From assembly GCA_902560065.1 (NCBI GenBank), contig CACEKG010000009.1, forward strand, positions 1-39,074: DNA of 39,074 nucleotides. Direction: 5' to 3'. Each line of letters starts with the position of its first letter. Within the stretch, counting starts at the first letter, position 1. This DNA comes from an uncultured Bacteroidota bacterium (GTDB lineage: Bacteria; Bacteroidota; Bacteroidia; Flavobacteriales; Flavobacteriaceae). A program made the translations under genes and the position numbers. A model generated the notes under the pieces. The model did no database searches and was not told where the DNA came from. It saw only the letters and a program-made list of their open reading frames with translations. Positions 1 through 8,761 of the stretch are shown piece after piece.

Positions 1-1
1 A

Positions 2-364
2 TTCAAAATTTTTGATAAAGTTTATAAATCTTCTTTTTCAGAAATTATATCAAAACTTGAAAATTATAATGGTCTATTAATAATTTCAAGAATAGATACT
101 GAAATTGAAGATCATCATTTAAATCAATTATTTAGTAATCTAGCAAAATGTAATGTTAAGTATATTTTTTTTATACCAGCTCAATTATTAAATTTAAAAT
201 CTTTCTTGTTAGAAATTTGGGTAAGAATTAAATGTAAAATATTAATGAAGAAACCAGTATATTGCGGCTACACTAGATCTGAAAATCTTTTTAAAAAATT
301 TTGGAGAAAACACTATAAAACTATTAAATTAAGAGAAAATATATATTTTTTAAAGCTGATATGA
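2..364 (+). CDS. 3' end of an unidentified polysaccharide-cluster gene (possible methyltransferase tail)
   Basis: An open frame enters from the left edge and runs 120 codons to a TGA at 362-364, with no in-frame stop. Its stop overlaps the ATG of the aminotransferase gene (ATGA at 361-364), the usual sign of a co-translated operon. The visible protein has a strand-like stretch, GLLIISRIDTEIEDHHL, followed by YIFFIPAQLL and, later, PVYCGYTRS and FWRKHY. That layout resembles the last strands of a class I SAM-dependent methyltransferase, but no SAM-binding motif lies inside the window. I cannot name a family with confidence. Its position at the head of the sugar genes suggests a role in glycan modification, which is inference only. 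Confidence 0.6.
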   Translation, partial: FKIFDKVYKSSFSEIISKLENYNGLLIISRIDTEIEDHHLNQLFSNLAKCNVKYIFFIPAQLLNLKSFLLEIWVRIKCKILMKKPVYCGYTRSENLFKKFWRKHYKTIKLRENIYFLKLI

Positions 365-1461
365 TAATTCCTTTTTTTTCATTTGATTATTATGATAAAA
401 TAAGAAAGGAGGTTTTAGATTCAATTTCAAGAGTATTTGACTCAAAACAATATGTTCTTGGTGAAAATATATTGAAATTTGAAAAAAAATACTCTCAACT
501 AAATAAAATAAAAAATGCTATTGGAGTTTCTAGCGGTTTAGATGCTTTAATTATATGCTTAAGAGCTTTAAAAATTGGAAAAGATGATGAGGTCATAGTT
601 GCATCAAATGCATATATAGCATGTTGGCTGGCTATTTCAAATGTTGGAGCTAAGATTATTCCAGTTGAACCTAATGAGAAAACATTTAATATTGATGCAT
701 CAAAAATTGAAAAAAAAATCACCAAAAAAACTAAAGCAATTATGCCTGTTCATTTGTATGGTCAACCATGTCAGATGGATGAAATCATGAAAATTGCAAA
801 TAAAAATAATTTATATGTTATTGAAGATAATGCTCAAGCTCATCTTTCAAAATTCAATAATCAATATACTGGAACATTTGGAAATATAAATGCAACTAGT
901 TTTTATCCAACAAAAAATTTGGGAGCTATGGGAGAAGCTGGGTGTGTTACTACAAATGATGTGTATTTAGGAGAATTTTCTAAGGCATACAGGAATTATG
1001 GTTATACTAAAAAATATGAGTGTAAAATTATAGGAAGAAATTTTAGAATCGATGAAATTCAAGCTTCAATTCTTAACGTTAAAATTAAATATTTGAAAAA
1101 ATTAAATCAAGAAAGAATTTTTTTAGCAAAAATTTATGATGAAAATTTAAACTCAGTTTTAAATATAAAAATCCCATATAAAGATCCTAATTGCGTTCAT
1201 GTTTATCATTTATATGTAATAAGAACAAACAGAAGAGATGAATTAAAAAAATATTTGTATGATAATGGAATAGAAACTTCAATACATTATCCTATTCCTC
1301 CTCATTTACAATTGGCATATAAATATTTAGGATATAAAAAAGGAGATTTTCCAATTGCAGAGGAAATTTCAGAAACTAGTTTAAGTCTTCCTCTTTATCC
1401 AGGTTTAAAGAAAAAGGATATTTTATTCATATGTAAGAAAATTTTAAATTTTTTTAATTGA
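361..1461 (+). CDS. DegT/DnrJ/EryC1/StrS-family sugar aminotransferase, FdtB/QdtB-like
   Basis: This 366-residue protein has the length and fold pattern of PLP-dependent nucleotide-sugar aminotransferases. The PLP lysine is expected at K185 in SFYPTKNLGAMGEAG, and the conserved acid lies in VIEDNAQAH (D156). The SSGLDAL segment near residue 60 and HLYGQP near 131 are also typical. These enzymes transfer an amino group from glutamate to a keto sugar on a nucleotide carrier. A 3,4-ketoisomerase of the FdtA/QdtA type (6918-7280) and rmlA/rmlB lie in the same operon, so the likely substrate is dTDP-3-keto-6-deoxyhexose, giving Fuc3N or Qui3N. The stereochemistry cannot be read from the sequence. 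The ATG overlaps the preceding stop. Confidence 0.9.
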   Translation: MIIPFFSFDYYDKIRKEVLDSISRVFDSKQYVLGENILKFEKKYSQLNKIKNAIGVSSGLDALIICLRALKIGKDDEVIVASNAYIACWLAISNVGAKIIPVEPNEKTFNIDASKIEKKITKKTKAIMPVHLYGQPCQMDEIMKIANKNNLYVIEDNAQAHLSKFNNQYTGTFGNINATSFYPTKNLGAMGEAGCVTTNDVYLGEFSKAYRNYGYTKKYECKIIGRNFRIDEIQASILNVKIKYLKKLNQERIFLAKIYDENLNSVLNIKIPYKDPNCVHVYHLYVIRTNRRDELKKYLYDNGIETSIHYPIPPHLQLAYKYLGYKKGDFPIAEEISETSLSLPLYPGLKKKDILFICKKILNFFN

Positions 1462-2420
1462 AATATTTTTGCACATACTTCGATTATAATTATTTTTCTT
1501 ATGCTAAAGCACTATCATTTTCCTTAGAAAATCATATAGATAATTATATTTTAATTATTATTTGCATGGATAAAAAAGTTTATAATGAATTAATTAAAAA
1601 TCCATTTCCAAATTCTAGAATTTTTTCTCATGATGAATTGATTGAATTTAAACCAATTTTAAAGGAAATAATAAAAAAGAGGTCCAAAGTAGAATATTAT
1701 TTTACTTGTTCATCTCAAATTTGCGAGTTTACTTTTAATAAGTTTCCAAAGATTGAATTATTAACTTATGTTGATTCAGATATATATTTTTTTGATTCTC
1801 CTGAACCAATTTTTAATGAAATAAAAGACTACTCAGTTGGAATAATAGAACATAAGTTTCATTGGACAGGCTTTTATAAAAAAAAATATGGAAGATTTAA
1901 TGTTGGATGGATTAATTTCAGAAATGATAAAATTGGAAGAAGTTGTTTAAAAAAATGGGCTGAAGATTGTATCGATTGGTGTTATCAAAGATTAGAGGAT
2001 AATAAGTATGCTGATCAAAAATACTTAGATAATTGGCCTAAAGAATATGATAAAGTTAAGATTATTGAAAACCTTGGAGCTAATCTAGCAATTTGGAATA
2101 TTAAAAAGTATAAAATTACATTTTTAAAAAACAAAGTATTAGTTAATAATTATCCTTTAATTTTTTATCATTTCGCTGGATTGAAGCAAATTCATTCAAA
2201 TGTATTTAAGACTAATTTAAGTAGTGCATATATAAGTTTAAAAGGCCCTATTAAAAATAATATATATTTACCCTACTTAAAAAAAATAAAAAATTTTCAA
2301 AAAAAGAATATTATTATTTCTAAAAAAGAACTGAGATTTTCAAATTTCGTATCTTTATTATCTAATATTTTAAAATCACTTCGATCTTTATTTTTTTATG
2401 ATAAGATTGAATTAAACTAA
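1458..2420 (+). CDS. GT-A-like glycosyltransferase
   Basis: The 320-residue product carries a DxD-type metal/nucleotide-sugar motif, TYVDSDIYFF (D106-S-D108). It sits after about 100 residues of Rossmann-like sequence, as in GT-A glycosyltransferases such as GT8-like LPS enzymes. Other recognisable segments are FNVGWINFRN, where an NxG-type substrate loop is common, YADQKYLDNWP, and a late YHFAGL. There is no signal peptide or membrane segment, so it should be cytosolic or peripheral. The start is TTG at 1458, inside the TTGA that holds the previous stop, so translation is probably coupled. It belongs to no family I can name exactly; acceptor and donor are unknown. The lysine-rich C-terminal 60 residues could bind membrane. 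Confidence 0.75.
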   Translation: MKYFCTYFDYNYFSYAKALSFSLENHIDNYILIIICMDKKVYNELIKNPFPNSRIFSHDELIEFKPILKEIIKKRSKVEYYFTCSSQICEFTFNKFPKIELLTYVDSDIYFFDSPEPIFNEIKDYSVGIIEHKFHWTGFYKKKYGRFNVGWINFRNDKIGRSCLKKWAEDCIDWCYQRLEDNKYADQKYLDNWPKEYDKVKIIENLGANLAIWNIKKYKITFLKNKVLVNNYPLIFYHFAGLKQIHSNVFKTNLSSAYISLKGPIKNNIYLPYLKKIKNFQKKNIIISKKELRFSNFVSLLSNILKSLRSLFFYDKIELN

Positions 2421-2425
2421 GCATT

Positions 2426-3433
2426 GTGTCTTCCATATTACTTATTACAGGCGGTACAGGTTCATTTGGAAGTGCTTTTTTAGAAAAAGCCTCTAGATTA
2501 TCGAGATTTAATGAAATTAGAATATTCTCTAGAGATGAAAAAAAACAAGATGATTTAAGAAAAAAAATAAATAATGAAAAGATAAAATTTTATATTGGTG
2601 ATGTTAGAGATAAATATTCTGTTAATAATGTTGTTAAGGGTGTAGATTTTATTTTTCATGCAGCAGCTCTTAAACAGGTTCCTTCTTGTGAGTTTTTTCC
2701 TATGGAATCTGTTAAAACCAATGTTATTGGAACTGATAATGTTTTATCAGCAGCGGAAAGATTTATGGTAAAAAAAGTTGTAATTCTTAGCACTGATAAA
2801 GCAGCATATCCAATTAATGCAATGGGAATGAGTAAAGCAATTATGGAAAAAGTAATGATTGCAAAATCTAGAAATCTTGATGGTTCCAAAACTATTTTTT
2901 GTGGAACTAGGTATGGAAATGTTATGGCTTCAAGAGGTTCAGTTATCCCCTTATTTATAGATCAGATTAAACAAAATAAAACATTAACTGTTACAAATAA
3001 TAAAATGACTAGATTTATGATGACTTTAGATGATGCAGTTGAATTAGTTCTTTATGCTTTTGAAAATGGTGATCAAGGAGAATTATTTGTCCAAAAATCG
3101 CCGGCTGCTGATATAAAAACACTAGCTCTAGCATTAATAGATTTGTATAAATCTAAATCTGAGATTAAAGAAATAGGTATAAGACATGGAGAAAAGATGT
3201 ATGAAACTTTAGTTACAAAAGAAGAAATGTTAAAGACCCAAAACTTTGATAATTATTTTAAAATTGTGTCGGATAATCGTGATTTGAATTATGATAAATA
3301 TTTTTCAAAAAGCCCAGAATTCAAAGGTAATTATGATGAATATAATTCAAATAATACTCATAGACTTGATCATGAGGAAATGAAGAAACTACTACTGAAG
3401 CTTCCAGTTGTAATTAAAGATTTAAATATTTAA
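2426..3433 (+). CDS. fnlA: UDP-N-acetylglucosamine 4,6-dehydratase/5-epimerase, CapE/FnlA type
   Basis: This is a 335-residue extended SDR enzyme with the nucleotide-binding motif TGGTGSFG at residues 8-15 and the STDKAAYP segment at 122-129. The catalytic pair is M133-x-x-x-K137 (MGMSK) in place of the usual YxxxK. Replacement of Tyr by Met is characteristic of the CapE/FnlA inverting dehydratases. These take UDP-GlcNAc to a 4-keto-6-deoxy sugar and epimerise it, the first step to UDP-N-acetyl-L-fucosamine. The next two genes encode the second and third steps. The start is GTG at 2426, five bases after the previous stop; no Shine-Dalgarno is visible. Confidence 0.93.
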   Translation: MSSILLITGGTGSFGSAFLEKASRLSRFNEIRIFSRDEKKQDDLRKKINNEKIKFYIGDVRDKYSVNNVVKGVDFIFHAAALKQVPSCEFFPMESVKTNVIGTDNVLSAAERFMVKKVVILSTDKAAYPINAMGMSKAIMEKVMIAKSRNLDGSKTIFCGTRYGNVMASRGSVIPLFIDQIKQNKTLTVTNNKMTRFMMTLDDAVELVLYAFENGDQGELFVQKSPAADIKTLALALIDLYKSKSEIKEIGIRHGEKMYETLVTKEEMLKTQNFDNYFKIVSDNRDLNYDKYFSKSPEFKGNYDEYNSNNTHRLDHEEMKKLLLKLPVVIKDLNI

Positions 3434-3435
3434 AA

Positions 3436-4548
3436 TTGAAAGTTGGTATAACAGGACAATCTGGTTTTATAGGCTGGCATTTATATCAAACAATAAGATT
3501 TAAATTTAAGGACTTCAAATTAATTGATTTTAAAAAAGAATTTTTCTATAATTCAAATGATTTAGATCGTTTTGTTTCTATGTGTGATATAATTTTTCAT
3601 CTTGCAGGCGTAAATAGAGATGATGATGAAAATAAACTTTACAAAGAAAATATCAAACTCGCATCTTTTTTAATAGAGTCAATAAAAAAAACTGGTTTTA
3701 AAGGCAAATTAATTTTTTCTTCTTCATATCAAGAAGAAATGAAAAATGGCTATGGTAGGGCAAAAAATGAAATAAGAAAAATGTTTATATCAGAGTCAAA
3801 ATTAAATAATTTTAAATTTTCTGGTCTTTTAATTCCAAATGTTTTTGGACCTTTTTCAAAACCTAATCATAATACTTTTATAGCAACTTTTTGCAATAAA
3901 ATTATTAAAGGTAAAACCCCTAAAATAATTCAAGATTCTTTAGTGTCATTAATATATATAGATGATTTAATTTTTGAAATAATTAAAGAAATAAATAATG
4001 ACTCAATTAATAAAAAGTTAATTAATCCGGAAATTAAAATTAAGGTTTCAAAGGTATTAGTCTTGATAAAAGAGTTTTACAGGACTTATTTTAATAAACA
4101 TAAACTTCCAGAAATAAAAAATAAATTTTCGGAGAATTTATTTAATACTTTTTTAAGCTTTATTGCAAAGGAAGATTATTATCCTGTTTATTTAAAAAAT
4201 AATATTGATGCAAGAGGCAGTTTTTTTGAAATAATTAGACAAGAATCGAGAGGACAAACATCTATTTCGTTTACTTTACCCAATATAATAAGAGGAAATC
4301 ATTTTCATACAAAAAAAATTGAGAGATTTTGTGTAGTTAAAGGAGAAGCGTTAATTAAACTCAGGAAAGTAGGAAAATCTAAGGTTATAGAATTTGTCGT
4401 TTCAGGATCAAAACCATCTTTTATTGACATTCCAATTTGGCATACACATAGTATTGAGAATATTGGTAAAGATGAACTAGTTACAGTTTTTTGGGTAAAT
4501 GAACATTATGATGAAAAAAATTCAGATACATTTTTAGAGATTGTTTAA
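3436..4548 (+). CDS. fnlB: CapF/FnlB-type bifunctional reductase with C-terminal cupin
   Basis: The 370-residue product is a two-domain enzyme. Residues 1 to about 230 form a short-chain reductase with GITGQSGFIG at the N-terminus and the YxxxK pair Y106/K110 (YGRAK). Residues from about 245 form a cupin with GNHFHTKK, ERFCVVKG and a late IWHTHSIENIG, giving the His ligands of a metal site. This arrangement is that of CapF from staphylococcal capsule synthesis, where the cupin epimerises C3 and the SDR domain reduces C4. It is the second step to UDP-L-FucNAc. The start is TTG at 3436, two bases after the previous stop. Confidence 0.92.
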   Translation: MKVGITGQSGFIGWHLYQTIRFKFKDFKLIDFKKEFFYNSNDLDRFVSMCDIIFHLAGVNRDDDENKLYKENIKLASFLIESIKKTGFKGKLIFSSSYQEEMKNGYGRAKNEIRKMFISESKLNNFKFSGLLIPNVFGPFSKPNHNTFIATFCNKIIKGKTPKIIQDSLVSLIYIDDLIFEIIKEINNDSINKKLINPEIKIKVSKVLVLIKEFYRTYFNKHKLPEIKNKFSENLFNTFLSFIAKEDYYPVYLKNNIDARGSFFEIIRQESRGQTSISFTLPNIIRGNHFHTKKIERFCVVKGEALIKLRKVGKSKVIEFVVSGSKPSFIDIPIWHTHSIENIGKDELVTVFWVNEHYDEKNSDTFLEIV

Positions 4549-4559
4549 ATTTAAAGATT

Positions 4560-5699
4560 ATGAAAAAAATTAAAATTGTAACAATAGTTGGAACTAGACC
4601 TGAAATAATTAGACTTTCTTCTGTTATAAATCAATTAAATTCAATTAACTCCATTAATCATATTTTAATTCATACAGGACAGAATTATGATTATAATTTA
4701 AATAAAGTTTTTTTTGAAGACTTAAAAATAAAATCCCCTGATTATTTTTTAAATGCTGCAAGAGAATCTGCTTCTCAAACTATAGGACTTATTATTGAAA
4801 AGATAGATCCTATACTTGCTAAAATTGAACCCGATGCTGTTTTAGTTTTAGGTGACACAAATTCTTGTTTAGCAGTTATTTCTGCAAAAAAAAGACAAAT
4901 CCCAATTTTTCATATGGAAGCAGGGAATAGATGTTATGATCAAAGAGTACCTGAAGAAATAAATCGAAAAATTGTTGATCATATTTCAGATATTAATCTT
5001 ACTTATAGTGATATTTCAAGAGAATATTTAATAAAAGAGGGATTTCCAGCTGACAGAATAATAAAAACTGGATCTCCAATTTTTGAGGTATTAGAAACTC
5101 AAAAAGACAAGATAATGTCTTCAAAAGTTCTTAAAAAATTTGATTTAGAAAAACATAAATATTTTTTAGTTTCTTCCCATAGGGAAGAAAATGTTAATTA
5201 TAAAAAAAGATTTACAAGTTTAATGGAATCATTAAATAAAATTTGTGAAATATATAAAATGCCAGTTATCTTTTCTACTCATCCAAGAACTAAAAAGGTT
5301 ATTGATGAAATGAAAATAAATTGTAATGATTTAATTAAGTTTGTTGATCCACTAGGGTTTAATGATTATAATTTTTTACAAATTAATTCTTTTGTTGTAT
5401 TATCAGATAGCGGTACAATTTCTGAAGAGTCTTCAATATTAAATTTTAGAGCATTAAATATTAGAGAATCTCATGAAAGACCTGAAGCTTTTGAAGAAGC
5501 CTCAGTTATGATGGTAGGACTAGATTTTAAAAGAATAATTCAGGCAATTGAATTAGTTTTAAAACAACCTGTTGGTCAAAAAAGAGATTTTAATTTAGTG
5601 AAAGATTATAGTTATAATAACGTATCAAAAAAAGTTGTAAGAATAATTCTTTCATACATTGATTATGTGAATAGAGTCGTATGGCAAAAAGAATCTTAA
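4560..5699 (+). CDS. fnlC: Non-hydrolysing UDP-N-acetylglucosamine 2-epimerase family (FnlC/CapG)
   Basis: The 379-residue protein has the N-terminal VGTRPEIIRL of the WecB/CapG family, VLGDTNSCL, MEAGNRC followed by VPEEINRKI, and the C-terminal SDSGTISEES and REShERPEA segments that bind the UDP part. All catalytic-region motifs appear intact. In isolation it could be WecB (UDP-ManNAc). Directly after capE- and capF-type genes it is better read as the third enzyme of UDP-N-acetyl-L-fucosamine synthesis, epimerising C2. It starts with ATG at 4560, 11 bases after fnlB, and its end overlaps the glycosyltransferase start by 19 bases. Confidence 0.92.
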   Translation: MKKIKIVTIVGTRPEIIRLSSVINQLNSINSINHILIHTGQNYDYNLNKVFFEDLKIKSPDYFLNAARESASQTIGLIIEKIDPILAKIEPDAVLVLGDTNSCLAVISAKKRQIPIFHMEAGNRCYDQRVPEEINRKIVDHISDINLTYSDISREYLIKEGFPADRIIKTGSPIFEVLETQKDKIMSSKVLKKFDLEKHKYFLVSSHREENVNYKKRFTSLMESLNKICEIYKMPVIFSTHPRTKKVIDEMKINCNDLIKFVDPLGFNDYNFLQINSFVVLSDSGTISEESSILNFRALNIRESHERPEAFEEASVMMVGLDFKRIIQAIELVLKQPVGQKRDFNLVKDYSYNNVSKKVVRIILSYIDYVNRVVWQKES

Positions 5700-6889
5700 T
5701 TTATACTAATCATTATTTTCCTGAAAATTTTAAAATTAATGATGTAGTTCAATGGTTAGTTGATGAAAAGTATATTGTTACTGTTATAACAGGAAACCCA
5801 AATTACCCTAAAGGCAAATTATTTAAAGAGTTTAATAAATTTGGTAGTGTTTTCAAAAAGGATAACTTAAAAATTATTAGATTACCACTAATTCCGAGGG
5901 GTAAGGCAAAAAAAATTAATTTAATATTAAATTATATAAGTTATTTTGTAAGCGCTTTTTTTTATACTTTATTTTTAATATTATTTAAAAAAAAATATCA
6001 ATTTATTTTAGTTCACCATACAAGTCCTTTTTTTATCGCAATTCATCCTTTGTTTTATAAATTTTTTAAAAAATCAAAAATATTTTTATGGGATTTAGAT
6101 TTATGGCCTCAAACTTTAAAAGCATTAAAAATTATTGAAAATAAGTATTTATTAAATGGATTAGAACTTGTTATAAAAAACATATATAAATATTATGATT
6201 ATGTTTTTATTAGTTCTAAATCATATATAAGTATTGTTAAAAAAAGAATTGAATTAAATAAAGTAATTTATTTTCCTAATTGGGCTGATCTTACAATTGA
6301 AAAATCATTTAAAGAAAAAATTAATGATAAAATTTTTTCAAATGAAAAAGTTAATTTATTGTATGCAGGAAATATAGGAGAAGCACAAGATTTTAACACA
6401 TTGATTAATGCTTCAAAACAAATTAACAATAATAAAATTAAATTTATTATTTTGGGAGATGGTAGGTTTAAAGATGATTTTGTTGATATAGTAAATTCAA
6501 ATGATTTAAATGAATATTTTACCTTTTTAAATTCTGTTTCTAATAAAGAGGTGTTAAAGTATTTAAATTCTGCTGACTTTCTTTATCTTTCATTAAATGA
6601 TTCAAAACTTTTTAATATGACAGTACCCGCAAAACTTCAAACATATATGGCTGTTGGAAAACCTATAATAGCAAATATAAATGGAGAGGGAGCAGACTTG
6701 ATAAGAGATTCAAAATGTGGTTTTGTTGCAGACTCTGGAGATTATAAGGGTCTAATTAATATTTTTCATCAAATTTTAAAACTCTCAAAAAATGAGGCAC
6801 TGAAAAAAGGATTAAGCGGCAGAGAGTTTTATCAAAAATATTTTAAAAGTGAATTAAGAAAAAAAGAATTACTTGAAATTTTAAATTAG
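5681..6889 (+). CDS. wbuB: WbuB-like GT4 glycosyltransferase, probable FucNAc transferase
   Basis: The 402-residue protein is a GT-B enzyme. The N-terminus NHYFPENFKINDVVQWL and GNPNYPKGK match the WbuB group, and LWDLDLWPQTL is a hallmark of the family. The C-terminal donor domain shows LLYAGNIGEAQDF, FIILGDG and VPAKLQTYMAVGKPIIA (the E/K-x7-E-like nucleotide-sugar region). A hydrophobic segment at about residues 85-105 (YISYFVSAFFYTLFLIL) may associate with the inner membrane. WbuB enzymes are usually encoded beside fnlABC and are assigned L-FucNAc transfer in E. coli O26-type clusters; the same order occurs here. Its reading frame overlaps the end of fnlC by 19 bases. The exact acceptor is inference. 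Confidence 0.88.
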   Translation: MAKRILIYTNHYFPENFKINDVVQWLVDEKYIVTVITGNPNYPKGKLFKEFNKFGSVFKKDNLKIIRLPLIPRGKAKKINLILNYISYFVSAFFYTLFLILFKKKYQFILVHHTSPFFIAIHPLFYKFFKKSKIFLWDLDLWPQTLKALKIIENKYLLNGLELVIKNIYKYYDYVFISSKSYISIVKKRIELNKVIYFPNWADLTIEKSFKEKINDKIFSNEKVNLLYAGNIGEAQDFNTLINASKQINNNKIKFIILGDGRFKDDFVDIVNSNDLNEYFTFLNSVSNKEVLKYLNSADFLYLSLNDSKLFNMTVPAKLQTYMAVGKPIIANINGEGADLIRDSKCGFVADSGDYKGLINIFHQILKLSKNEALKKGLSGREFYQKYFKSELRKKELLEILN

Positions 6890-6917
6890 ATTTTTTTGAA
6901 AATGAAAAACATGAATT

Positions 6918-7280
6918 ATGGCTAGATTAATTGATTTTGAAACTTATGTTGATAAGAGGGGAAGCCTAAGTGTTATAGATAAAGTTGTCCCTTTTCAAAT
7001 TAAACGAGTTTTTTACATATATAATGTTGACGGTTCAAAAAGAGGTTATCATAAACATAAAAAAACAATTCAATTAGCTTTTTGTATTACTGGAAGTTGT
7101 GATATTTACATTAAAAAAAATAATAAATTGGAAAAATTTTCGATGAATAAATCAAATTTTGGCTTATTGTTAGAGCCCAATGATTTTCATTGGATGGAAA
7201 ATTTTTCTAAAGATGCAATTTTAGTTGTTTTAGCATCAGAAAATTTTAATCCGGATGATTATATTTATGATGAAAAGTAA
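6918..7280 (+). CDS. FdtA/QdtA-like dTDP-4-keto-6-deoxyhexose 3,4-ketoisomerase (WxcM-like cupin)
   Basis: This small single-domain cupin of 120 residues has the family signature: DKRGSLSVID near the start, RVFYIY, KRGYHKHK (H45, H47) and GLLLEPNDFHWM. These match the FdtA/QdtA/WxcM-C group, which moves the keto group of dTDP-4-keto-6-deoxyglucose from C4 to C3 before amination. Its partner aminotransferase is the first complete gene of the cluster (361-1461), separated by the UDP-FucNAc genes. Whether the product has galacto (Fuc3N) or gluco (Qui3N) configuration depends on a few residues that I cannot call. WbuC, another small cupin found after wbuB elsewhere, is the alternative; the motifs favour the ketoisomerase. 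Confidence 0.85.
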   Translation: MARLIDFETYVDKRGSLSVIDKVVPFQIKRVFYIYNVDGSKRGYHKHKKTIQLAFCITGSCDIYIKKNNKLEKFSMNKSNFGLLLEPNDFHWMENFSKDAILVVLASENFNPDDYIYDEK

Positions 7281-7319
7281 TTTAATTTTTTTTATTAAGA
7301 TTATAATTTTTTAAAATTT

Positions 7320-8192
7320 ATGAAAGGTATTATTCTTGCTGGGGGTTCTGGATCGAGATTGTTTCCAATTACAAAAGGAGTTTCAAAACAATTATTACCT
7401 GTTTATGATAAACCAATGATTTATTATCCTTTATCAGTTCTTTTATTAGCTGGAATAAAAGAAATTTTAATTATTTCTTCTACTGAAGATCTTTCTTCAT
7501 ATAAAAGATTATTAGGAGATGGTTCAAAATTAGGAATAAAATTATTTTATAAAGAGCAATTAAATCCAAACGGATTGGCTGAAGCATTTATTTTAGGGGA
7601 AGATTTTATAGAAGATGACCCAGTTTGCTTGGTTTTGGGAGACAATATTTTTTATGGAGATGGATTTTCAATTCAATTGGAAAAAATAGTTTCAGATATA
7701 AATAGTGATAAAAACGCTTATGTTTTTGGATACTCAGTATCTGATCCTCAGAGGTATGGTGTAATCTCTTTTGACAAAAATGGTAATATAAATTCGATTG
7801 ATGAAAAGCCTGAATTTCCAAAAAGTAATTATGCAGTTATTGGGCTTTATTTTTATCCAAATACAGTAATTAAGTTTGCAAAACAAGTAACACCCTCTAA
7901 AAGAGGAGAATTAGAAATCACCTCAATTAATGAAAAATTTTTAAAATTAAATAAATTAAAAGTTGAGTTACTAGGAAGAGGATTTGCATGGTTAGATACA
8001 GGTACTCCAGAGTCTTTAATGGAGGCGAGCCAACTTATTAAAGCTATTGAAAAGAGACAAGGTCTGAAGGTTGGGTGTATTGAAGAAATTGCTTTTAATA
8101 AAGGATATATAAGTAAATCACAATTATTAGATTTATCAAAAGGTTATGACAATAGTTATGGAGAATATTTATTAGATTTAACTTCTTCATAA
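7320..8192 (+). CDS. rmlA: Glucose-1-phosphate thymidylyltransferase
   Basis: RmlA makes dTDP-glucose from glucose-1-phosphate and dTTP. The 290-residue length is normal. The N-terminal loop AGGSGSRLFP and KQLLPVYDKPMIYYPL are the classic nucleotide-binding motifs, with LVLGDNIFYGDG carrying the metal-binding aspartate and EITSIN and GRGFAWLDTGTP further on. It opens the rml set and supplies both dTDP-rhamnose and the aminodeoxysugar branch. The 39-base gap before it is AT-only in character and shows no clear promoter. The ATG start needs no adjustment. Confidence 0.97.
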   Translation: MKGIILAGGSGSRLFPITKGVSKQLLPVYDKPMIYYPLSVLLLAGIKEILIISSTEDLSSYKRLLGDGSKLGIKLFYKEQLNPNGLAEAFILGEDFIEDDPVCLVLGDNIFYGDGFSIQLEKIVSDINSDKNAYVFGYSVSDPQRYGVISFDKNGNINSIDEKPEFPKSNYAVIGLYFYPNTVIKFAKQVTPSKRGELEITSINEKFLKLNKLKVELLGRGFAWLDTGTPESLMEASQLIKAIEKRQGLKVGCIEEIAFNKGYISKSQLLDLSKGYDNSYGEYLLDLTSS

Positions 8193-8203
8193 AAAACAAT
8201 TAA

Positions 8204-8761
8204 ATGAATTCTGATTTATTTCGTGGTTTAGAGATATTAAAACCTAAATTTTTTAAGGATGAACGAGGATATTTTTTTGAGAGCTTTAATAAAAAGGTTT
8301 TTAAAAAGAAAATAAGTCATAAATTATCTTTTTGTCAAGAAAACGAATCTTTTTCCAAAAGAGGAGTTATAAGGGGATTACATTATCAACTACCCCCATT
8401 TGCCCAAAGTAAACTAGTAAGAGTTGTTCATGGAAAAGTATTAGATGTAGTAGTTGATATTAGAAAAGGTTCACCAAGCTTCGGTAAATGTTTTTCAAAA
8501 GAGTTAAGTGCTGAAAACAGAATACAATTATTTATTCCTAAGGGTTTCGCTCATGGTTATATTACTCTAAGTGATTTTTCAATTTTTTCTTATAAGGTTG
8601 ATAATTATTATAATGAAAAAAGCGAAAGAGGAATTTTATATAATGATTCATTATTAAATATTGATTGGAAATTAAATAAAGAAGAATTTATTCTTTCTGA
8701 AAAAGATCAAAATAATCCCATTTTTTCAAAGGCTGAATATTTCATTTTTGAAAATGATTAA
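8204..8761 (+). CDS. rmlC: dTDP-4-dehydrorhamnose 3,5-epimerase
   Basis: This 185-residue cupin has the RmlC signature RGVIRGLHYQLPP, with the catalytic histidine in GLHYQ, followed by KLVRVVHGKVLDVVVDIR and FIPKGFAHGYITLSD. It performs the double epimerisation at C3 and C5 of dTDP-4-keto-6-deoxyglucose. This competes for substrate with the ketoisomerase encoded at 6918. It starts 11 bases after rmlA, and its stop lies inside the first codons of rmlD, consistent with one transcript. Confidence 0.97.
   Translation: MNSDLFRGLEILKPKFFKDERGYFFESFNKKVFKKKISHKLSFCQENESFSKRGVIRGLHYQLPPFAQSKLVRVVHGKVLDVVVDIRKGSPSFGKCFSKELSAENRIQLFIPKGFAHGYITLSDFSIFSYKVDNYYNEKSERGILYNDSLLNIDWKLNKEEFILSEKDQNNPIFSKAEYFIFEND

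Noticed and set aside
2656-2889. Antisense open frames within fnlA and many other genes
   Set aside because: They lie wholly inside well-supported genes, show no family motifs and are expected from biased codon use in AT-rich coding sequence.
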